This document shows positions 44,073 to 53,151 of a DNA stretch of 64,000 nt, piece by piece (position 1 is the stretch's first letter; the number at the start of each line of letters is the position of its first letter). Location: assembly GCA_037045155.1 (NCBI GenBank), contig JBAOIG010000003.1, forward strand, positions 248,001 through 312,000. Reading direction: 5' to 3'. The DNA is from Thermomicrobiales bacterium (lineage in GTDB: Bacteria; Chloroflexota; Chloroflexia; Thermomicrobiales; CFX8). The notes below the pieces were generated by a model that saw nothing but the letters and a program-made list of their open reading frames with translations, was not told the DNA's origin and made no database searches. Made by a program: the position numbers and the translations under genes.

Positions 44073-44963
44073 TTGCTCGGCGGGACGTTGCTTGTCTCGT
44101 CGATCGCGCCGGGCTTGATGCCGGGCGGGACGACAGTAGCCCAGGCACAAGAGCCGACGCACTCATTGACGATCTCGACGACGCCATGGATTTCGCTCAT
44201 CGCTCGTGTCTCGATCGAGGCCGGCGTGCCGGCCGGCGCTTTGCGGGCGCTCATCGCGGTTCAGTCCGACGGCAACGCCGCCGTCGCTACCGGCTCTCAC
44301 GGACAGACCGGCCTGGCCCAGATCACGCCGGAGATGGCAAACGTCGTGCAGGCCGGCGGCGACCTGACTCATCCGGACGCGAACCTGACTGCTGGCGCTC
44401 GTTATCTCTCGGCAGCGTACGCACGGTGGGGCGACTGGAACCTTGCGGTTGCGTCGTTTGTCGGCATGATCGACGACACTGGCCAGGCGCCAGCCGAACG
44501 CCACGACCGAGCGTCGTCGGACTTCGGGATTCTCGCGCGCTACCAGCAAGTGCTGCATCAGCAGCTCTACGTCGATGGCGCGCCACTGACACAGGCTACC
44601 GCGCTCGCCTACGGGTTGGAGGCGATCGGGATGCCGTATCTCTCCGGCGGCGACGACATTGCGGCCGGCGGGTTTGATTGCGCTGGCCTTGTCTACTGGT
44701 CGTTTCACATGGCAGGAGTCGAGCTGCCTCACGGCTCGGGCCCACAGTGGAACGCAACCCAGCGGATCGATCAATCTCAGTTGCGCCCCGGTGACCTTGT
44801 CTTCTTCGCCGGAACCTGGGACGCGGGGATCTCCCACTCCGGGATCTACGCCGGCAACGGCTACTTCCTGCACTCGGTCAATTGGGGAGAGCCAGTCCAG
44901 TTGACCTCGTTGAGCGACAGTTACTGGGGAGCTCACCTGGCTGGCTTCGGGCGCATTCCGTAG
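44073..44963 (+). CDS. Exported NlpC/P60 hydrolase with degenerate lysozyme-like domain
   Basis: A TTG at 44073 gives 296 residues. The natural signal peptide is longer, however: codons 44043-44072 encode IKRNNFLGLL before LLGGTLLVSS and the cleavage site TVAQA-Q. GGAGGGG (44029-44035) lies 7 bases before the ATC at 44043, and the nearby ATG (44036) is in another frame with a stop after six codons. A lysozyme/SLT-like region spans about 35-135, but Gln64 (AVQSD) replaces the catalytic Glu. The NlpC/P60 domain from 185 is complete: Cys203 (FDCAGL), His255 (SHSGIY) and His267 (FLHSV). It probably cuts stem peptides in the wall. Confidence 0.85.
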   Translation: MLGGTLLVSSIAPGLMPGGTTVAQAQEPTHSLTISTTPWISLIARVSIEAGVPAGALRALIAVQSDGNAAVATGSHGQTGLAQITPEMANVVQAGGDLTHPDANLTAGARYLSAAYARWGDWNLAVASFVGMIDDTGQAPAERHDRASSDFGILARYQQVLHQQLYVDGAPLTQATALAYGLEAIGMPYLSGGDDIAAGGFDCAGLVYWSFHMAGVELPHGSGPQWNATQRIDQSQLRPGDLVFFAGTWDAGISHSGIYAGNGYFLHSVNWGEPVQLTSLSDSYWGAHLAGFGRIP

Positions 44964-44996
44964 CGATCAGGGGTTGAATGCGGGCCGGATCGAGAT

Positions 44997-45019
44997 GGGG
45001 CGAACACGAGGTTCGCCCC
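44997..45019. terminator. Hairpin between convergent genes
   Basis: A 9-bp perfect stem GGGGCGAAC-ACGAG-GTTCGCCCC lies between the NlpC/P60 gene and the end of the S9 gene. It has no T run. This GGGGCGAACACGAGGTTCGCCCCTA type of sequence may also be an interspersed repeat of the genome. Confidence 0.5.
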
Positions 45020-45059
45020 TACGCCTTGGCGTCCTGAGTCCCGATTCCCTCGTCCCCCG

Positions 45060-46991
45060 TCAGACGCGTTCGGTGAGCCAGCGGACGCCGCGTTCCAGCA
45101 CATCGCGCAGGTGCTCGCGCTCGATCGGCCCGTGGCCCTCGCGCGGGTAGACAGCGAGCTGCGTTTCGACGCCGCACTCGCGGAGCGCGCGCCACATCTC
45201 ATATGCCTGGCCGACCGGGCAGATCGGGTCCTTCTCACCGTGGAGAAACAGCGTCGGCGTCTGGGTGTTGCGGACATGGGCCATCGGTGAGAACTGGCCG
45301 TACCGGCCGTCCCAGCCAAACGGATCGTCCTGGTAGAAGACCTGGTCGAACGCCTGGATTGTGCTGCCGCCGTGGAAGGAGATCCAGTTGGTGATCGACG
45401 CGCCGGCGACGGCCGCGCGGAAGCGGTTGGTCTGTGTGATCGCCCAGGCGGTGAGGTAGCCGCCGTAGCTCCAGCCACCGACGCCGAGCCTGTTCGGGTC
45501 GGCGATGCCCTGCTCGACGAGCATCTCGACGCCAGACAGGATATCGACGAAGTCGCCACCGCCCATGTCGCCGACGTTGGCCTCGGCGAAGGCGCGACCC
45601 CAGCCCATGCTGCCACGAGGGTTGGGCAGGAAGACTGCGTAGCCGGCCGTAACCAGCAGCTGAACCCAGCCCATCGATCGCGTGCCCATGAAGTCGAAGC
45701 CCCAGAGCGCGGTCGGACCTCCATGGATCAACACAACCGTCGGCAGCGGCTCGTTCGTAGTCTTCTCTGGCTGGAGCAGCAGCCCCTGGATGTCGGTCCC
45801 GTCGATTGACTGCCAGCGGACTACCTCCGGGCGTGGCATCAGCTTGCCTCTCACGCTCGGGTTCTCGTGAGTCAGTTGCTGCCACGTCAGGCCGCCGTCG
45901 TGCTCGGTCGCAAGATGGACATCAGCTGGAACATCCGGGGCGCTGAGCACCGCCGCGATGCGAAGCCCGGTCGCAGTGGTCGCGACGGACAGAATCGGAC
46001 CGGTCCAGCGGGCAATGCCCCGCTCGCCTCGCCAGAGCTCATGATACTGGCCATCTTGTCGGAGCCGGCCGATCGACAGCTCCCCATCGTCGATCGTGGA
46101 GCAGAGCAGGTGCGTGTCGTCTACCCACTCGACGGACAGATATGATCGCGGGTGGCCATCGCTGATATTCCGCGCGATTCCGTCAAGCCCGACGACCATG
46201 ACGTCCCCGCCAGTCATACCCTGATCGCTGAACGCCGAGACGATCACTGCGACGTGCCGGCCGTCTGACGACCAGGCTGGCCGGGTCATCTGCCAGTCTC
46301 CCGCGAGTAGTGTCTCGACATTGCCGCTGGCCAGGTCAATGCGCGCCAGCCGAGCGGCGTACCACGCCCAGTTGTGGGGCGATTCGGAGACGAGCGCGAC
46401 GACTGCCGCGCCGTCCGGAGAGATGGCGAACTCCCAGACGTGCAGGTCGCCGTGAGCGATCGGGGCACGCTCGGCGGTCGTGGCGTCGATGCGCCAGAGG
46501 CGGGTCAGGCGGGACGTGTCTTCGTAGAGGAGCCAGTCGCGGCCGGCCGCCTGCTCGGCCTCCTCCCCCTCCGGCGCGGAGTCGGGGATGGCGGCAATCA
46601 GGCCGCGGCCGTCGGGCGTCCAGGCGAAGGCCGAGACGCCGGCCCGGCCGGAGGTAATCTGGACTGCCTCGCCGGGCGACTCGCCCAGGACGAACAGCTG
46701 GTCCGGCCCCTGCGGATCGCGATTGCCGAGGAAGGCGATTGACGCGCCGTCCGGCGACCAGCGGGGAGAGTGGGCGCGCGTGCCGGCGGCGGTCAAGGGA
46801 CGTGGGCTGGGGCTCTCGGTATCGACCAGCCAGACGCGCGAGGCCGGTTTGCGCTCGTGGTGCGCGCTGGCGTTGTCGGCGACGACGTAGGCCACGCGGT
46901 CGCCCTGCGCCGGGATCTGCGCGTCGGAGACCTGTTGCAGATCGAGCAGATCGTCGATGGTCAGTCTGGCCGGCTCCGGCGATTCGGTCAT
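45060..46991 (-). CDS. S9-family serine peptidase (second)
   Basis: A 643-residue peptidase with a TolB-like propeller (about 25-370; RWSPDGASIAFLG, AISPDGAAVVAL, AWSSDGRHVAV) and an alpha/beta-hydrolase end. The oxyanion segment is VLIHGGPTALWG, the nucleophile Ser508 is in GGWSYGGYLTAW, the acid is in FLHGEKDPICP and the His in YPREGHGP. It is acylaminoacyl-peptidase-like. GGGAG precedes the ATG. It is the last gene of the unit molybdopterin subunit, M28, DUF1177, S9; it lies 43 bases from the DUF1177 gene. Confidence 0.92.
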   Translation of the reverse strand: MTESPEPARLTIDDLLDLQQVSDAQIPAQGDRVAYVVADNASAHHERKPASRVWLVDTESPSPRPLTAAGTRAHSPRWSPDGASIAFLGNRDPQGPDQLFVLGESPGEAVQITSGRAGVSAFAWTPDGRGLIAAIPDSAPEGEEAEQAAGRDWLLYEDTSRLTRLWRIDATTAERAPIAHGDLHVWEFAISPDGAAVVALVSESPHNWAWYAARLARIDLASGNVETLLAGDWQMTRPAWSSDGRHVAVIVSAFSDQGMTGGDVMVVGLDGIARNISDGHPRSYLSVEWVDDTHLLCSTIDDGELSIGRLRQDGQYHELWRGERGIARWTGPILSVATTATGLRIAAVLSAPDVPADVHLATEHDGGLTWQQLTHENPSVRGKLMPRPEVVRWQSIDGTDIQGLLLQPEKTTNEPLPTVVLIHGGPTALWGFDFMGTRSMGWVQLLVTAGYAVFLPNPRGSMGWGRAFAEANVGDMGGGDFVDILSGVEMLVEQGIADPNRLGVGGWSYGGYLTAWAITQTNRFRAAVAGASITNWISFHGGSTIQAFDQVFYQDDPFGWDGRYGQFSPMAHVRNTQTPTLFLHGEKDPICPVGQAYEMWRALRECGVETQLAVYPREGHGPIEREHLRDVLERGVRWLTERV

Positions 46992-47034
46992 TCGGGCTCC
47001 CTTCTTCGATTCCGTTCGCGTGTTGCAGGCGCGA

Positions 47035-47970
47035 TCAGCTCGGCGGTGGCGCTTGCAGGTGGGTCATCTCGCCGTAGAGCTCGATCAGCCGGGCGTACTC
47101 GGCGGGGTCATGGAAGCGGCACTGGCCAGCGCCGAATGCCTTGGAGACCTCGATGCAGAATCGAGCAACCTGCTCTACATCGGTCAGATGTGTCGCGCCA
47201 GTCCCCGAGCCAGGCACTGGCACCTCTGTCGTGATCGCGACACCGACGACCGGCGCGGCAGTGGCGGTGGCCGGCTGGAGGATGCTATTCAGGTGGAAGA
47301 CGTCGTTGCCGTATGGGGTAATGTCCTGCGTCGTCAGGGCGAAGACGGCCGGCAGCCGGCCGGTGGTCCACTGCATGATATCGAGCAGATCCTCGCTGAC
47401 ACGGAGGATATAGCCCTGCTTCACGGTCGGCGAGATGGCGAACCCGCGCGTGTTGATGATCCGGTTGCCCTTGGTCGTATCCACGGACAGTATCGCCTCC
47501 ATCCGGGCATCGACCTCGTATTCGTTCATCTGGCTGGTCTCGACCGGGGAGGCCATGAACGGAACCGGGTCGTGCGGGCGGACCGGGGCGTTTGGGCAGA
47601 CGTGGGTAGCGACGATCACGTCGCCCGGGAGCGCGTCGCCGTGACGCTGCATCAGCCCCAGCTTCATCGCGACAGCGATCGCGGCCAGCGCGCCGTCGCC
47701 GTCGGAAACGAAACCGATCCTCTCCGGGCGAGCCCCCAGCCCGCCGAGCCGGCCGATGATCCCCAACGTCGGCGCGTTGCCTCCAGCCGATCGGCCATTT
47801 GTGCCTGGCACGACTGCCTTGATGAAATCGGTATAGCCCCGATCGCCGTGGACGCGTTGGATTGTCACGTCGTCCACGCCAGAATCACGGACTAGCGCCG
47901 CGGCTCGCTCCCCGTCGGCCGTCGCGCTATCCAGCGCCTCGAAGGCATCGATCACCTGTCGGAAGACCAC
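47035..47970 (-). CDS. DUF1177-family protein
   Basis: A 311-residue protein starting at GTG, with GGGAGGGG upstream. Segments known from the family are IIGRLGGLGARPERIGFVSDGDGA, VIVATHVCPNAPVRPHDPVPFM and VDTTKGNRIINTRG. The conserved His, Cys and Asp residues suggest a metal-dependent hydrolase, but no biochemical function is established that I know of. Members are often found with peptide transporters and peptidases, as here between M28 and S9 peptidase genes. Soluble, no signal peptide. Confidence 0.8.
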   Translation of the reverse strand: MVFRQVIDAFEALDSATADGERAAALVRDSGVDDVTIQRVHGDRGYTDFIKAVVPGTNGRSAGGNAPTLGIIGRLGGLGARPERIGFVSDGDGALAAIAVAMKLGLMQRHGDALPGDVIVATHVCPNAPVRPHDPVPFMASPVETSQMNEYEVDARMEAILSVDTTKGNRIINTRGFAISPTVKQGYILRVSEDLLDIMQWTTGRLPAVFALTTQDITPYGNDVFHLNSILQPATATAAPVVGVAITTEVPVPGSGTGATHLTDVEQVARFCIEVSKAFGAGQCRFHDPAEYARLIELYGEMTHLQAPPPS

Positions 47971-48052
47971 AGCTGCCCCTCCCGTTCATCGCTCATGCAG
48001 ACACCTCAGGTTCGCGACCATGGCGCGTGTCGGCCGGTATTATCGCCCGCCC

Positions 48053-49804
48053 TTATCGGGTTGCGTCCAACGCGGCGCGGGTGGCCACGTTGGCCTGATC
48101 GAGCGCGTCGGCGACGCGGTTGCGGGCACGGACCATGGCAACCCACCAGGTCTGATACTCCTCCGAATCACGGGGATACGACGCGAGCCGCGGATACGGA
48201 ACCAACGACGGGATCATCTGCGTCTGCCAGGCATGTCCGTAGCGATCCTGGCCATACGGCCCGACGACGGTAGATGCGATCGGCGTCAGCGTTCGCGAGA
48301 GCTGGATCATCGCGGAGTTGAGCCGTTCGGCGACCATCCCTCCGTCACCCCTCTGGCGGCAGGCGAGACTAGCGGCATCCAGCCGCGTTGCGAGGGACTG
48401 GAATTCGCGAGCCCGATCGACCGCGCCGGCCATGTCGATGCCCGACACGTCCAGCGTGGCCATCTCGGCGAGGCGATCGACGAAACGGCCGGCCAGCGGC
48501 GCATACTCGTACGGCAGGACATTGTCAGTCAGCAGGCCCCATATCCAGCGCGCATACACGCGCAGGTGCTGCGCGAGCCGCCCCTTGTCGACCTTGTCAA
48601 TCGTGTTCTCGATCGAGTGGTGCCACCAGCCGAGGCTGGCGAGCGCGGTGCGCTGGATCTGCTCGTCGGTGAACGACATCTCGCCGCCGATGCAGGGCAG
48701 GCCGACGCCGAAGAATGACGAATCGCCGTTCTTCTGTTGCCGGCCCCAGTGAATCTCCATCTCCGGCCCGAGCGCTTCGCGAGCTACGCGGACACCGTAT
48801 TGCTGGATATCGTCGGTGGAGCTGAGATGCCAGGTCGATGAGCCAGCGATGGCTGGCTGGTCGATCTGGAGGTAGGCGATGCAACTGCGGCGCAGACGGT
48901 CCCAGTTGGTGTCGGCGAAACGGGAGGACGAGATCATCGTGCCGGTTTCGTGGCCCATCCAGAAGCCCGCCACGAGACCGCGCGGCAGGTCATCGGCGAT
49001 GAGGTTGAACACGCGGGCAAGCTCGAGAATGCAGGCGCTGCCAGCCGCGTTATCGGTCGCTTGCGGGCCGAACCAGGAGTCCATATGCCCGCCGATCAGC
49101 AGGAACTGCCGGCCAGCGTCCGCGCGGAACTCGCCAGTCGTCATCGTCAGTGGCTGCCAGCCGTTGTATGCCTTTGCTCGGAGCCAGACACGGGTCGGGC
49201 CGGCGAGGCTGGCGTCCTTCAGCCGCAATCCCTCGGTCCGGGCGATCCCGAGACAGGGCAGGTCCGGCATCTCGCTGACGAGCGTTTCCGGTGTCGGGTT
49301 GCCCCAGGCCGACTTCATCGAGCCGAACGGGATCGCCTCATTCGTCTCGTGACCCCAGTTCATCATGATCTGGGCGGTCGAGCCCTTCTGCCAGGCGATC
49401 AGCGCTTTCTCGTGCCTGGCCGGAGAGTAGGACAGCTCGGAGAGCGTGATCTTGCCGACGACGTCCTTGCCCTCGTAGTCCGACTCCGCGCCAGAGCCGA
49501 CGTAGACAAGATCGCCCTCAATGCCCTCGGTTGATGCCGAGTGGCCCAGCGTATTGGCCTGGATGATCCGTGGCTCGGGGGAGAGCACGCGAACCTCGCC
49601 GGCCTCCGGAAAGGAGACGAGGCCGCGGAACTCGTGCATCTGGCTCGCCAGGCCGGCCTCCGCGAGCTGATCGTTGGCGTACTCCGCCATGCGTCTGGAA
49701 TTCTCCGAACCCGCCAGCCGGGAGGGAATGTCCTGCGTGATGTGCTCCAGATGCGCCCAGGCGCGATCGACCGACAGTTCTCCCAGAATACGCTCGAGGG
49801 TCAT
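48053..49804 (-). CDS. M28-family zinc aminopeptidase
   Basis: A 583-residue co-catalytic zinc peptidase. A PA-type domain is inserted (about 90-200). The metal site is read from IGGHMDSWFGPQATDNAAGS (His, Asp), FWMGHETGTM (Glu pair) and YLQIDQPA (Asp), with the last His in WWHHSIENTIDKVD. The C-terminal 170 residues are a helical domain of the transferrin-receptor/glutamate-carboxypeptidase type. No signal peptide, so cytoplasmic. The start ATG overlaps the stop of the molybdopterin-subunit gene (ATGA), showing tight coupling of two unlike enzymes. Confidence 0.88.
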   Translation of the reverse strand: MTLERILGELSVDRAWAHLEHITQDIPSRLAGSENSRRMAEYANDQLAEAGLASQMHEFRGLVSFPEAGEVRVLSPEPRIIQANTLGHSASTEGIEGDLVYVGSGAESDYEGKDVVGKITLSELSYSPARHEKALIAWQKGSTAQIMMNWGHETNEAIPFGSMKSAWGNPTPETLVSEMPDLPCLGIARTEGLRLKDASLAGPTRVWLRAKAYNGWQPLTMTTGEFRADAGRQFLLIGGHMDSWFGPQATDNAAGSACILELARVFNLIADDLPRGLVAGFWMGHETGTMISSSRFADTNWDRLRRSCIAYLQIDQPAIAGSSTWHLSSTDDIQQYGVRVAREALGPEMEIHWGRQQKNGDSSFFGVGLPCIGGEMSFTDEQIQRTALASLGWWHHSIENTIDKVDKGRLAQHLRVYARWIWGLLTDNVLPYEYAPLAGRFVDRLAEMATLDVSGIDMAGAVDRAREFQSLATRLDAASLACRQRGDGGMVAERLNSAMIQLSRTLTPIASTVVGPYGQDRYGHAWQTQMIPSLVPYPRLASYPRDSEEYQTWWVAMVRARNRVADALDQANVATRAALDATR

Positions 49805-52113
49805 GCCTCGTCCCCCTCGTGCATCGCGCGCCAGAGGCGCTCGCTGGTGATCGGGATCGCCGCCGGCCGGACGCCAGTGGCCGCATGAATCGCGTTGGCG
49901 ATCGCGGCTGCGCCGGGGACGACGGGTGGCTCGCCAACGCCGCGCGCGCCGAACGGGCCGTCCGGAGATGGCACCTCGACGATGATTACCTCGACGTGCG
50001 GGATGGCCGCAGCATGCGGCAGCGCATATTCCATCAGCGTGCTGGAGGTCATCTGGCCGTCGGAATCGTGGATGAGGCGCTCGTAGAGACCCCAGCCGAT
50101 CCCCTGGGCGACCGCGCCGATCATCTGGCCCTCGACGGCAGCCGGATTCAGAGCATGACCGACATCCTGCGTCACGACGTAGTCGAGCATCGTGACCTCG
50201 CCAGTCTCCATGTCGACACGGACGCGGGCCAGCTGGGCCGAGAAGCCCGGGGCGGCTGCCGTCTGAGCGCCAGTCCCGCGGCCCGCGACGGGCGCGTACC
50301 GTGCGCCGAAGCCGCTCGTGAGCGAGGCGATCTTCTTGATTGTCAGCTCGTAGGGCGCGTCGGCCGGCATACCCTTGACCCGCACGCGGTCGCCGAAGAT
50401 CTCCAGGTCGTGTGGCGCGGCCTCCAGCACTTGACTGGCAAGCTCGAGGATCTGGGACTTCGCGTCCTCGGCCGCTCGCTCGACTGCCTGCCCGACGGTG
50501 TAGGTGATCTTGCTGCCGCCGCTGCCGCCGGAGTATGGCGCGTTCGAGCTATCGGCGCTGACTACGCGGACGAGATCGTAGTCGACGCCGATCGTCTCGG
50601 CGGCGATCATGCGCATCGTTGTGTAGGTGCCGGTGAGATCGACCGCGCCGACGACGACATTGATCACTCCGGATGCATCGACGAGGCACCATGCCGCGGC
50701 CGGCTCCAGCCCACCGCGCCAGCCGCCGACGGCGATGCCGACTCCCTCGCGGTAGCGGCCATTGCTGGAGGCCGCCTCGCCCCGCCCGGTCCAGAGCGGA
50801 TGATCCTTCAGTGGCAGCAGGCAGTCCGTGATGCCGATCACCGGCCAGGCAGGGCCATCCGGGCGCGGGTCGCCTTCGGACGGGACATTCTTCAGCCGGA
50901 ATTCAAGCGGGTCGATGCCGAGCTTGCCGGCCAGATCGTCCATCACAGACTCGATGGCGAAGCAGCCCTGCGGGTTGCCCGGCGCTCGATAGGCGCCCGG
51001 GCCAAGCCGGTTGGTCATCACCTCGTAGCCGCGGATATCGATGTTCGGAAAGTGGTAGCAGCCAGCGATCGAGAATGCGGCGGCCGACATCGGCGAGCCG
51101 GGGTAAGCGCCGGTGTCCCACAGGAGATGCCCCTGGACTGCCGTCACCTTGCCGTCCCGGGTCGCGCCGACGCGGACCTCGATCTTCCCGGCCGGGGCTG
51201 GATTGGACGCCAGGAAGTCCTCGGTGCGGGTGAGCTCAAGGCGCACCGGCCGGCCGACTGCCAGCGCCGCGGCGGCAGTCAGCGGCTCGATCAGGCCGAA
51301 CTTGCCGCCGAATGCGCCGCCGACCGGCATGGCGACGAGGCGAACCTTCTCCTCACTCAGCCCGAGGGTCTGGGCAACGACCTGCCGGGTGCGAAACATC
51401 CCCTGGGTGCTGGCGTGGACGACAACCCCACCCATGCCGTCCGGCGCGGCGACGCAGGTCTGTGGCTCGATGTAGCCCTGATGGATCCAGGCGGTCTCGA
51501 ACACCCCCTCCGCGATAGCATCCGCCGCGGCGAGGCCGGCCGCGATGTCGCCCATCTTCAGGTGTGTGCGGCCGCTGACGTTGGCCGAGAGGCGCTGGAC
51601 CGGCTCCTTCTGCGCGCCCCCGGCGGCGATGCCGTGCATTGCGGCCTCGGCGGCGTCCTCGGTCATTGATGTGATCACGCGGGCCAGCGGGCTGTCGATC
51701 GCGATTGCGGCCTCGATGTCAACGACGGCCGGCAGCTCCTCGATGTCCACCTCGACCAGCTCGGCGGCGATGGCTGCCGCAACGGGCGTCTCGGCCAGCA
51801 CGAGCGCAACCGGCTGGCCGGCGAAGACGATCTCGGATTTTGCCAGCGATTCCGACGCTCGGGGCGGACCGCCCTGCGGCGCGAACGGCAGATCGGCGGC
51901 GGTCAGCACCGCGACGACTCCCTCGACCGCCAGCGCAGAAGAGCTATCGATCCCGACGATGCGCGCGTGGGCGGCGACGCTGAGCACCGGCCGGGCATGC
52001 AGCATGCCGGGCAGCCTCAGGTCGCCCGTGTAGTGTTCCTGCCCCATCAGCTTGGGTGGCGCGTCGGCCCGTCGCGTTCGCTGGCCGATTACTCGCTGCT
52101 TGCTCCCCGTCAT
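49801..52113 (-). CDS. Xanthine dehydrogenase-type molybdopterin-binding subunit
   Basis: 770 residues from the ATG at 52111-52113 (AGGGGA upstream). An aldehyde oxidase/xanthine dehydrogenase a/b-hammerhead domain (about 10-125) is followed by the molybdenum cofactor-binding region with GGAFGGKFG, GAYRAPGNPQG and the C-terminal GARGVGEPPVVP (the catalytic Glu sits in this GVGE). Such subunits hydroxylate purines, aldehydes or N-heterocycles. The usual 2Fe-2S and FAD subunits are not present on either side, so electrons must go to a partner encoded elsewhere. It heads the M28-DUF1177-S9 unit. Confidence 0.88.
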   Translation of the reverse strand: MTGSKQRVIGQRTRRADAPPKLMGQEHYTGDLRLPGMLHARPVLSVAAHARIVGIDSSSALAVEGVVAVLTAADLPFAPQGGPPRASESLAKSEIVFAGQPVALVLAETPVAAAIAAELVEVDIEELPAVVDIEAAIAIDSPLARVITSMTEDAAEAAMHGIAAGGAQKEPVQRLSANVSGRTHLKMGDIAAGLAAADAIAEGVFETAWIHQGYIEPQTCVAAPDGMGGVVVHASTQGMFRTRQVVAQTLGLSEEKVRLVAMPVGGAFGGKFGLIEPLTAAAALAVGRPVRLELTRTEDFLASNPAPAGKIEVRVGATRDGKVTAVQGHLLWDTGAYPGSPMSAAAFSIAGCYHFPNIDIRGYEVMTNRLGPGAYRAPGNPQGCFAIESVMDDLAGKLGIDPLEFRLKNVPSEGDPRPDGPAWPVIGITDCLLPLKDHPLWTGRGEAASSNGRYREGVGIAVGGWRGGLEPAAAWCLVDASGVINVVVGAVDLTGTYTTMRMIAAETIGVDYDLVRVVSADSSNAPYSGGSGGSKITYTVGQAVERAAEDAKSQILELASQVLEAAPHDLEIFGDRVRVKGMPADAPYELTIKKIASLTSGFGARYAPVAGRGTGAQTAAAPGFSAQLARVRVDMETGEVTMLDYVVTQDVGHALNPAAVEGQMIGAVAQGIGWGLYERLIHDSDGQMTSSTLMEYALPHAAAIPHVEVIIVEVPSPDGPFGARGVGEPPVVPGAAAIANAIHAATGVRPAAIPITSERLWRAMHEGDEA

Positions 52114-52241
52114 GAAATGTCCCCTCTCGATCATGCTCGTTTGGGGATATCGTCGCATACCCTACCTGGATCCGCGAGCCATTATCCGGGTCGTGAGTCG
52201 TGGTCGAATGAATCCGTCAACCCAAATGGGTCAGTGAAAAT

Positions 52242-52423
52242 GTCACCCCACGAAGGGCAGGGTGACGTTGACCGCCCGAGACCAGACCTGACTCCAGGCC
52301 CTCAACCAACTCCTTTCCGGGCAACTCACCGCCGATGTGGCGGCCGAGGCGCTTACCCTGTCGCACCGACAGGTGCGTTACCTGGTGGCGCGTTATCGTG
52401 AGGATGGCGCCGTCGCCGTCTGA
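52242..52423 (+). mobile_element. Relic of a transposase N-terminus (helix-turn-helix)
   Basis: Bases 52292-52423 encode LQALNQLLSGQLTADVAAEA followed by LTLSHRQVRYLVARYREDGA and a stop. This is the helix-turn-helix at the N-terminus of ISNCY-like transposases. An in-frame TGA at 52289 and the lack of a catalytic part show that it is dead. Just upstream GTCACCC/GGGTGAC (52242-52248 with 52260-52266) may be what is left of a terminal inverted repeat. Confidence 0.55.
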
Positions 52424-52430
52424 GAGTGCG

Positions 52431-52910
52431 TGTCATCAACGATGACGATGGCGTCGGTCACGTCGATGAGGCTGATGAGGCTAAAGAGCGTCGAAGCCGC
52501 GGGGATCTCGTAAACGTGGTCATCGATGGCTAGTTGCCCCACGACAAGGTGGCGCTCTAAGGATCAGACGCCGACGAGATCGATCGCGCCACGTCCAACT
52601 CTCCGCTATATACGCGACGAACAACCCCGTCGTCAATTGTGACTACATCAGCCATTGGGCATCGGGCCAGGGTGACGATCCAGCCAGGAAGACAACGTTC
52701 GAATGTTGCCAGATCCAACCGGGCGAACACTCGATCAATCGTGTCATCGGAGGAATGGTCGTTCGGCAGGCCGAGGAAGGTTACCAGCCAGACTCGCTCA
52801 GCTTGGCCATGGAGTGCGAGATCGACTCAGAAGTCGGCGTCACTGAGAATGGCACAGACCACAGCACTGATAGTTTCGAGCAGGTGGTCATAACTGGTGC
52901 GCTCGATTCG
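52431..52910 (-). mobile_element. Relic of an ISAs1-type transposase
   Basis: The minus strand reads DHLLETISAVVCAILSDADF, stop, VDLALHGQAERVWLVTFLGL, PNDHSSDDTIDRVFARLDL, then VVTIDDGVVRR, a shift of frame, and LVVGQLAIDDHVYEIPAAST, LFSLISLIDVTDAIVIVDD. The order and spacing follow ISAs1/H-repeat-associated transposases (catalytic VxIDGK, VGQ..DEKSNEI, VTIDA), with stops and a deletion. AT content is visibly higher than in neighbouring genes. No intact ends were found. Confidence 0.65.
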
Positions 52911-53151
52911 TAGAGTTAGAGACGAGCCAGGATACTGATAGATAGTCAGACATGTACCCTAAGCCACGACATAACAAGTTGACGCGTTGTCGTCAGCGTG
53001 CCGTCTACGTACACCCAGAATCAGGACACGCTTGCCCTTCACCAGCGACCTGATAATCTTGACGGGCAGATCACCCACTCCCACGCTTGCGAATCACATT
53101 CAAGCGCCTTGCCTGTATACACATCATGTTTCTTGCGCTAAGGAGTAATTC
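52911..53151. other. AT-richer gap before the defence-like cluster
   Basis: These 240 bases hold no gene I can support. A TTGACG at 52979-52984 might be a -35 box, but no good -10 follows at 16-18 bases. The end of the gap has the strong ribosome binding site AAGGAG six bases before the ATG at 53152. Confidence 0.4.

Noticed and set aside
49819..51669. A 616-codon frame on the plus strand inside the molybdopterin subunit gene
   Set aside because: Antisense shadow of a high-GC gene; the minus-strand product has complete family motifs.
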